Assembly (NCBI GenBank): GCA_025356925.1
Contig: JANXQE010000502.1
Location: 1-10,973, forward strand
Length of the DNA stretch: 10,973 bases
Source of the DNA: Limisphaerales bacterium
GTDB lineage: Bacteria > Verrucomicrobiota > Verrucomicrobiia > Limisphaerales > UBA8199
Reading direction: 5' to 3'
Shown: positions 6,958 through 10,973 of the stretch, piece after piece
Layout: every line of letters begins with the position of its first letter
How positions within the stretch are numbered: position 1 is the stretch's first letter
The notes under the pieces: generated by a model
Told to the model about the DNA's origin: nothing
Seen by the model: only the letters and a program-made list of their open reading frames with translations
The model's database searches: none
Translations under genes and position numbers: made by a program

Positions 6958-8166
6958 ATGGACAATCTCGCTAAAAACGCCTTGGGCGAAAATCCGAAAG
7001 AAGGCCGAAATCCGAAATCCGAAAAGCGGCTAGGCTTAAGGCTAACCCTGGTGGTTCGGGGCTCGGGCTTCGGATTTCTTTCGGGTTTCGGCCTTCGGCC
7101 TTCGGGTTTCCAACCCTTCGCTCTCGGCCTACTTACCATGTTGCTTTACGGCTGCGGTCCGGCCGCCCAGGCCCCATCTAACGAACCCGCTGCCCCGGTG
7201 GCCGTCCAGATCGTCCAGCCCAAACGCGGGGCCATCACGCGCTTCGTGACCTTGCCGGGAGAAATCAAGCCGTACCAACAAGCCACCCTTTATGCCAAAG
7301 TGGCGGGTTATCTCAAGACCATCAATGTCGACAAAGGGGACCAGGCCAAAGCAGGAACGATCCTGGCCGAGATTGAAGTGCCGGAGTTGCTCGCTGACCG
7401 CGCCAGGTACCGAGCCGAGGTCGAAGTCGCTGACCTTGATTTCAAACGGCTGAGTGAATCTCAAAAGAAAGCTCCGGACCTGGTGATGTCGCAGACCGTG
7501 GATGATGCCCGAGGCAAGCTCGCCATCGCCCAGGCGAGCCTGGAACGGATCGAAACGTTGCTCAATTACGCTAAGATCGTTGCCCCGTTCTCTGGCATTA
7601 TCACCCGTCGCATGGTCGACCCCGGAGCCTTTATTCCGGCTGCCACCTCGGGAGCACCGGGACAGAACGCCGCGATCGTTACCTTGACCGATTTCAGCCG
7701 AGTGCGGCTTCAGGTGGCGGTTCCGGAAATCGAGGCGGCTTTGGTGGCTCTTGAGCAACCCGTCACGCTGACCGTTGAAGGGCTGCCTGGCCGGAGCATC
7801 GATGGCAAAGTTACTCGATTCTCCTACGTCCTGGACGATGCGAGCCGGACCATGCTCGTGGAAATCGAATTGCCCAATCCAAAATTGGATCTTCGCCCCG
7901 GCATGTATGCCACGGTCAAAATCGGGATCGAGCGCAAGGCATCGGCACTGCTGGTGCCGGTAGATGCTGTTGTCACGGAAAAGGCCGGCACTTCGGTCTT
8001 TGTCCTCGCAGACAATAAGGCCAAGAAGACTCGCGTTCAGACAGGGTTCAACGATGGCACCCAGGTCGAGATTTCCAGCGGCTTGAGCGCTGACCAAAAC
8101 GTGATTGTGGTTGGTAAACGCGCCATGGCGGATGGTCAAGCCGTCAGTATTTCGGAGAGCAAATGA
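6958..8166 (+). CDS. RND periplasmic adaptor, lipoprotein of HlyD/MFP family
   Basis: This membrane-fusion subunit bridges the RND pump and the TolC-like channel. From ATG 6958 it has 402 residues. Visible parts are the first lipoyl half (about 113-145, VAGYLKTINVDKGDQAKAG), an alpha-hairpin (about 145-205), the second lipoyl half (YAKIVAPFSGIITRRMVDPG), a beta-barrel (about 240-325, ending DLRPGMYATVKI) and the membrane-proximal domain. A lipobox-like LLYG precedes Cys66, so the mature protein is probably lipid-anchored. The 65 residues before that Cys are far longer than a normal lipoprotein signal and are largely a translated inverted repeat (6988-7110). Start options are ATG 6958 (AAGG just before it, 8 bp after the pump stop), GTG 6946 (overlapping the pump stop) and GTG 7051 (AAGG 9 bases upstream), which gives a 34-residue signal. 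Even the shortest keeps repeat-derived residues. The stop overlaps the next start by 4 bp. Confidence 0.9.
   Translation: MDNLAKNALGENPKEGRNPKSEKRLGLRLTLVVRGSGFGFLSGFGLRPSGFQPFALGLLTMLLYGCGPAAQAPSNEPAAPVAVQIVQPKRGAITRFVTLPGEIKPYQQATLYAKVAGYLKTINVDKGDQAKAGTILAEIEVPELLADRARYRAEVEVADLDFKRLSESQKKAPDLVMSQTVDDARGKLAIAQASLERIETLLNYAKIVAPFSGIITRRMVDPGAFIPAATSGAPGQNAAIVTLTDFSRVRLQVAVPEIEAALVALEQPVTLTVEGLPGRSIDGKVTRFSYVLDDASRTMLVEIELPNPKLDLRPGMYATVKIGIERKASALLVPVDAVVTEKAGTSVFVLADNKAKKTRVQTGFNDGTQVEISSGLSADQNVIVVGKRAMADGQAVSISESK
6988..7110. repeat. CCGAAA/TTTCGG inverted repeat inside the adaptor reading frame
   Basis: The left arm (6988-7026) has four CCGAAA units starting at 6994, 7005, 7012 and 7019. 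The right arm (7069-7110) has five TTCGG units. The longest exact match is GAAGGCCGAAA (7000-7010) with TTTCGGCCTTC (7086-7096); further units pair imperfectly, so a large hairpin is possible around a spacer of about 42 bases. It is read in frame as NPKEGRNPKSEK (left) and GFGFLSGFGLRPSGF (right). Such units usually lie between genes in Verrucomicrobiota as I know them (recalled, not checked here). Confidence 0.75.
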
Positions 8167-9518
8167 GAGTTTCGCTTTCCGATTTCCGATTTGCGGTTTG
8201 TGCGGCCGCTTGCTTGGGGTTGAGTGTCCACGGCGCCCTCGCGGAGCCCACGAACGCGTCCGGTTACCCGATTGATTTGCCCACCACACTTCGGCTGGCA
8301 GGCGCACAAAACCTCCAGATCCAAATTGCGCGCGAGCAGTTGAAGGAAGCCGAAGCTAATCGCTCGAGCGCGCTGGAGAAATTCTTTCCCTGGATAGCCC
8401 CAGGGGTCAGCTATCATCGGCGCGACGGGGTAGCTCAAGCGGTACCTGCCGGGACGATTTCAGATGCTCATTTCCAATCTTACTCGCCCGGGGTGGCGCT
8501 CGCGGCCCAGATGGACATCGGGGATGCCATTTACACCTCGCTGGTAGCGAAACAGCTGGTGAGGGCGTCCGATCACGCACTGGAGGCCCAGCGTCAGGAC
8601 ATTGTCCTAAGCGCGGCTCAACGCTATTTGGACCTCGCTAGAGCCAAAGCCGTGGTGGACACAGCCTCGGACGCGTTCCAAACATCCCGGGATTATCAGC
8701 AGCAATTGCATGGGGCGGTCGAAGCCGGGATCGTCTTCAAAGGCGATGAATTACGAGTCCAAACTCAGACCAAACAATATCAGATCCTCCTGCGCCAGGC
8801 TATCGAGCAGCAAAGGGTAACGGCCGTGGATCTGGCCCGAATTTTACACCTGGACCCAAGAATCGAATTGGTCCCGCAAGACAGCGGCCTGACCCGGTTT
8901 ACGTTGGTGGAGACGAACCTGTCCGTGGACATGCTGGTTGAGCGCGCACTGGCAACGCGACCCGAGCTGGGGCAAAGCGGTGCGTTGCTTGCGGCTGCCC
9001 GAGATTCAAGCAAGGGCGCGGTCTATGGTCCTCTAATCCCTTCTCTCACCGCACAAGCCTTTGGCGGCGGGTTGGGGGGCGGACCCGATGGCGGTCCAAG
9101 TCACTTTGGGGCGGAAGGTGATTATTTGGTGGGGTTGACTTGGAAAATCGGCCCGGGAGGCTTATTTGACCCCGGGCGTACGCGTGCCACCAAAGCTCGA
9201 CTCGCCGAGGCGGAATTGAGCGATACAAAACTTAAGGACGAAATCACGTCTCAGGTCGTGGCGGGACTCGCCCATGTCCAATCCCTGTCTGATCAGATCG
9301 AGCTGGCCGAGGCGAAGCTAACGGCTGCTACCGAGACCCTGCGCGTAACGCATGAACGCAAACAGTACGGCGTGGGCATCGTGTTGGAAGACATCCAGGC
9401 TCAACAAGACCTGGCGCTCGCTCGCTCCGATTACCTCAACTCCGTCGCCGAATTCAACAAAGCGGAATATGCGTTGTCCAAAGCCACTGGTGGACTGGCA
9501 GCTCCGCCACCGCGCTAG
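8163..9518 (+). CDS. TolC-family outer-membrane efflux channel
   Basis: This is the outer-membrane duct of the tripartite pump (451 residues, normal family size). A signal peptide covers about residues 1-27 (hydrophobic FAVCAAACLGLSVHGALA, cleavage before EPTN). Two outer-membrane efflux protein repeats follow, about 35-235 and 250-445. Each has long amphipathic helices (for example NLQIQIAREQLKEAEANRSSALEKFFP, and the segment TKARLAEAELSDTKLKDEI) and a barrel segment. VGLTWKIGPGGLFDPGRTRATKAR is the typical beta-strand-to-helix junction of the second repeat. A Gly-rich loop (FGGGLGGGPDGGPSHFG) precedes that junction. The ATG overlaps the adaptor stop by 4 bp (ATGA), which strongly supports this start and coupled translation. 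Codons 3-13 are made of TTTCCGATTT-type repeat units, so the start of the signal peptide is repeat-derived. It has no lipobox, unlike OprM-type channels. Confidence 0.92.
   Translation: MRVSLSDFRFAVCAAACLGLSVHGALAEPTNASGYPIDLPTTLRLAGAQNLQIQIAREQLKEAEANRSSALEKFFPWIAPGVSYHRRDGVAQAVPAGTISDAHFQSYSPGVALAAQMDIGDAIYTSLVAKQLVRASDHALEAQRQDIVLSAAQRYLDLARAKAVVDTASDAFQTSRDYQQQLHGAVEAGIVFKGDELRVQTQTKQYQILLRQAIEQQRVTAVDLARILHLDPRIELVPQDSGLTRFTLVETNLSVDMLVERALATRPELGQSGALLAAARDSSKGAVYGPLIPSLTAQAFGGGLGGGPDGGPSHFGAEGDYLVGLTWKIGPGGLFDPGRTRATKARLAEAELSDTKLKDEITSQVVAGLAHVQSLSDQIELAEAKLTAATETLRVTHERKQYGVGIVLEDIQAQQDLALARSDYLNSVAEFNKAEYALSKATGGLAAPPPR
8168..8200. repeat. Half copy of the TTTCGG-type repeat at the start of the TolC-like gene
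   Basis: Units TTTCGC (8170-8175), TTTCCGA (8176-8182), TTTCCGA (8183-8189) and TTTGCGG (8190-8196) are tandem degenerate copies of the same motif as the right arm at 7069-7110. They are read in frame as VSLSDFRFAV. No matching left arm is visible nearby, so this looks like a half element. Confidence 0.55.
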
Positions 9519-9582
9519 ACCGCTCCGCCACCCGCGCCCCACGTCGTCCTTCCTATGAACCGGGCCGGTTACGCCGAAGGTT

Positions 9583-9656
9583 TTGGAGTGCGCCAGTTCC
9601 GTGGCGCTTTTCGGCACGCCGTCGCCCGAAAGCGGCGCGGAACCGCCGCACTCCAA
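9583..9656. repeat. MITE-like hairpin repeat ('ECGGSAPL' type) between convergent genes
   Basis: The arms TTGGAGTGCGCCAGTTCCGT... (9583-9614) and ...GGAACCGCCGCACTCCAA (9626-9656) pair along about 31 positions with four mismatches and one bulge, around an 11-base loop. The terminal 10 bp (TTGGAGTGCG / CGCACTCCAA) are perfect. The minus-strand reading contains ECGGSAPLSGDGVPKSATELAHS, a string I recall as a dispersed false-ORF signature in Verrucomicrobiota. It lies in the 217-bp gap between the stops of the TolC-like gene and the metallopeptidase gene, where a strong hairpin could also act as a bidirectional transcription barrier, although no T-tract is present. No protein-coding gene is supported in 9519-9735. 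Confidence 0.75.
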
Positions 9657-9735
9657 GGAGCTCCGTGAGGGAACGAATTTTCGGGGGCGATGGATCTGGC
9701 TCACCGGTTTTCCCTGGAGTCCGGATTTCCAAGCT

Positions 9736-10572
9736 CTATCTGAGCAGGGAAGCATGGTGCTTGAGCCAGTGCTCGGCGGCCTGGTACATGGGGAAAGCGC
9801 GCGCAACCTCGGTCCAAAACCGCGGCGAATGGTTCATTTGGCGCAGATGCATCAGTTCATGAACGATGATGTAATCGCTCACGAACCTGGGCGCTTGAAC
9901 GAGCCGCCAATTCAAGGAAATCGTGCCGCGTCGTGAGCAGGAACCCCAGCGCGATCTCTGGTTACGCACCGAGACCGGGCCGACTTGCAGTTGATGCCTT
10001 GCCGCAAACTCGAGCACCCTGGGTGGGAGCTCTTTCGCTGCCAGCTTCCACAAATGCCGCTCGATTTCGCCCCGCAGATCCGCGGCGCAGTCAGTTACCT
10101 TGAGGGCTTCACTGCCAAATCGGACCGAGCTGCATTCTCCGTTAATACTCACCTCAACCTTAACCGCCTCGCCACGGAAAAGAATTTCGGTCCCGACCCG
10201 CCACTCATTCGGGCGGTTTGAAACCGACGCCAGCCGTTGGAGTTGCCCCTCGATCCATGCTTTGTTCCGTTCCGCGAAACGCCGAGCCTCGGAGGCAGAT
10301 CCCGAGCGAGGAATGGTGACGCGCGCGTGGCCGTCCTGGTGTAGCCGGAGAATATAGCGGCGCGCGCGGGGGTTCCGTATTAACGTCAAGGGAATCTGCC
10401 CGCCCGCCAGTGCGAGGGCTTCTCCCGCGGTAGGATGGCCAACAGGTTTCGGGTGGAACTCAGACTGCACTCGCTCAGTTAAAGAAGTGCACTCCCCGTT
10501 GGCAATCAAATCCAAAGTCTCTCGATTGGTGTTACCGATCGACGGATACTCTTTGAGCGAGCCTTCAGACAA
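9736..10572 (-). CDS. YgjP-like (DUF45) zinc metallopeptidase
   Basis: This is a predicted soluble metalloprotease of the YgjP/DUF45 group, related to SprT-type peptidases (278 residues as drawn). The zinc site is clear: HELMH at 238-242, with Glu239 as the catalytic base, and His248 in MNHSPRFW as the likely third ligand. The family motif RSRWGSCS (206-213) precedes it. The N-terminal beta domain begins near IPLTLIRNPRARRYIL (60-75). The first 57 residues look unconserved. The longest frame begins at TTG 10572, directly after an in-frame TAG, and there is no in-frame ATG before the catalytic domain. GTG 10470 (residue 35) would give 244 residues, nearer the usual family length. The start is therefore uncertain and the frame certain. 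The physiological substrate is unknown. It is convergent with the efflux operon and divergent from the gene at 10706. Confidence 0.85.
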   Translation of the reverse strand: MSEGSLKEYPSIGNTNRETLDLIANGECTSLTERVQSEFHPKPVGHPTAGEALALAGGQIPLTLIRNPRARRYILRLHQDGHARVTIPRSGSASEARRFAERNKAWIEGQLQRLASVSNRPNEWRVGTEILFRGEAVKVEVSINGECSSVRFGSEALKVTDCAADLRGEIERHLWKLAAKELPPRVLEFAARHQLQVGPVSVRNQRSRWGSCSRRGTISLNWRLVQAPRFVSDYIIVHELMHLRQMNHSPRFWTEVARAFPMYQAAEHWLKHHASLLR

Positions 10573-10608
10573 TTCTCTCTAAAAAGCGTCCGGCCGATCG
10601 ATGGGAAT

Positions 10609-10632
10609 GTCCTGGGCTTCGATGTCCAGGAC
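10609..10632. promoter_or_regulatory. Perfect 7-bp dyad between divergent genes
   Basis: GTCCTGG (10609-10615) and CCAGGAC (10626-10632) flank a 10-base loop in the 133-bp divergent region before the gene at 10706. No T-tract follows. It could be an operator or an mRNA leader hairpin; no promoter hexamers stand out beside it. Confidence 0.3.
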
Positions 10633-10705
10633 CAACCAAGAGCTATTGGAGAGTTCCAGTTATTGTCTTGTCGTCGAGAGGAATGACAGCTAGTTGGAGG
10701 AGTCT

Positions 10706-10973
10706 ATGACATCAAGCCTCGCCCGTATCGCCCTCGGCATCGCACTGAGCCTCGTCCAAGGGGCGCGTGCCCAGTCCGATCCACCTGGAGGGACACCCGT
10801 TTCCGCAGAAGTGCTGCCCGGCAGAGGATTGGCCGAGCATGACTTTCTTTTCGCCGGCGAATCGAAGAACCGCCGCGCGTTCATTGTAAGAAAAGGCCAG
10901 GTCGTTTGGACTTATGACGATCCCGCCGGGCGAGGCGAGATCAGCGATGCGGTCCTGCTCTCCAACGGCAACC
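10706..10973 (+). CDS. Exported propeller-like protein, N-terminal part only
   Basis: The open frame from ATG 10706 runs past the window edge (89 residues seen). GGAGG at 10696-10700, 5 bases before the ATG, is the strongest Shine-Dalgarno in the window and fixes the start. Residues 1-23 are a signal peptide (ARIALGIALSLVQGARA, likely cleavage before QSDPPG). Residues 45-75 (HDFLFAGESKNRRAFIVRKGQVVWTY) match the first blade of a PQQ/ASST-like beta-propeller. The NRR...GQVVWTY pattern is the same as the NNRVIEV...GQIVWQY repeats of the protein at 2044-3174. The chain continues ISDAVLLSNGN, the usual lead into the next blade. It is probably periplasmic or secreted. The function and full domain content lie outside the window. 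Confidence 0.75.
   Translation, partial: MTSSLARIALGIALSLVQGARAQSDPPGGTPVSAEVLPGRGLAEHDFLFAGESKNRRAFIVRKGQVVWTYDDPAGRGEISDAVLLSNGN

Noticed and set aside
7129..8307. Minus-strand open frame of 392 codons opposite the adaptor
   Set aside because: The adaptor on the plus strand has all family domains and tight operon spacing; the antisense reading is low-complexity and runs past gene borders.
9583..9936. Plus-strand open frame of 117 codons over the hairpin repeat
   Set aside because: Its first third is the hairpin repeat and the rest is antisense to the YgjP-like gene; no ribosome site or family.

Overview
The window reads as a piece of a high-GC Gram-negative chromosome, most likely from the Verrucomicrobiota (Limisphaerales/Pedosphaera-like). 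The Gram-negative call rests on an outer-membrane porin ending in Phe, a TolC-type channel, an RND pump and a lipoprotein adaptor. The finer placement is inference. It rests on two kinds of short repeat that I associate with those genomes: arrays of CCGAAA/TTTCGG units, some of which run into genes, and a hairpin beginning TTGGAGTGCG whose translation contains 'ECGGSAPL'. No rRNA, tRNA, CRISPR array, transposase or integrase is visible.

Layout. Bases 1-1766 (minus strand) hold a two-gene unit: an outer-membrane porin with a coiled-coil N-terminus (405-1766), then, 4 bp after its stop, a secreted cupredoxin-like protein (400 down to the window edge, incomplete). A divergent intergenic region (1767-2043) leads to a plus-strand gene for an exported protein built of six beta-propeller repeats (2044-3174). 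A 267-bp gap then carries a TTGACA-type promoter candidate and a striking 34-bp dyad. These lie just before a four-gene plus-strand operon: padR-type repressor (3442-3777), RND inner-membrane pump (3788-6949), HlyD/MFP lipoprotein adaptor (6958-8166) and TolC-like outer-membrane channel (8163-9518). Spacings are 10 bp, 8 bp and a 4-bp overlap. After a 217-bp convergent gap with a hairpin repeat comes a minus-strand YgjP/DUF45-type zinc metallopeptidase (9736-10572). A divergent plus-strand gene then runs off the end (10706 to edge) and encodes the start of a second exported propeller-like protein.

How they work together. The central operon contains every part of a complete tripartite efflux machine (inner-membrane pump, periplasmic adaptor, outer-membrane duct) plus a small repressor that probably binds the 34-bp dyad over its own promoter and is released by a pump substrate. 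The substrate cannot be read from the sequence. The porin-cupredoxin pair is a separate cell-envelope unit, and the two propeller genes are probably distant relatives.

Most unusual points: (i) repeat units of the CCGAAA/TTTCGG type lie inside the reading frames of two consecutive genes and supply much of their signal-peptide regions; (ii) the operator-like dyad before padR; (iii) the RND pump lacks the TM10 lysine of the AcrB proton relay and has Asp-Glu in place of Asp-Asp in TM4.
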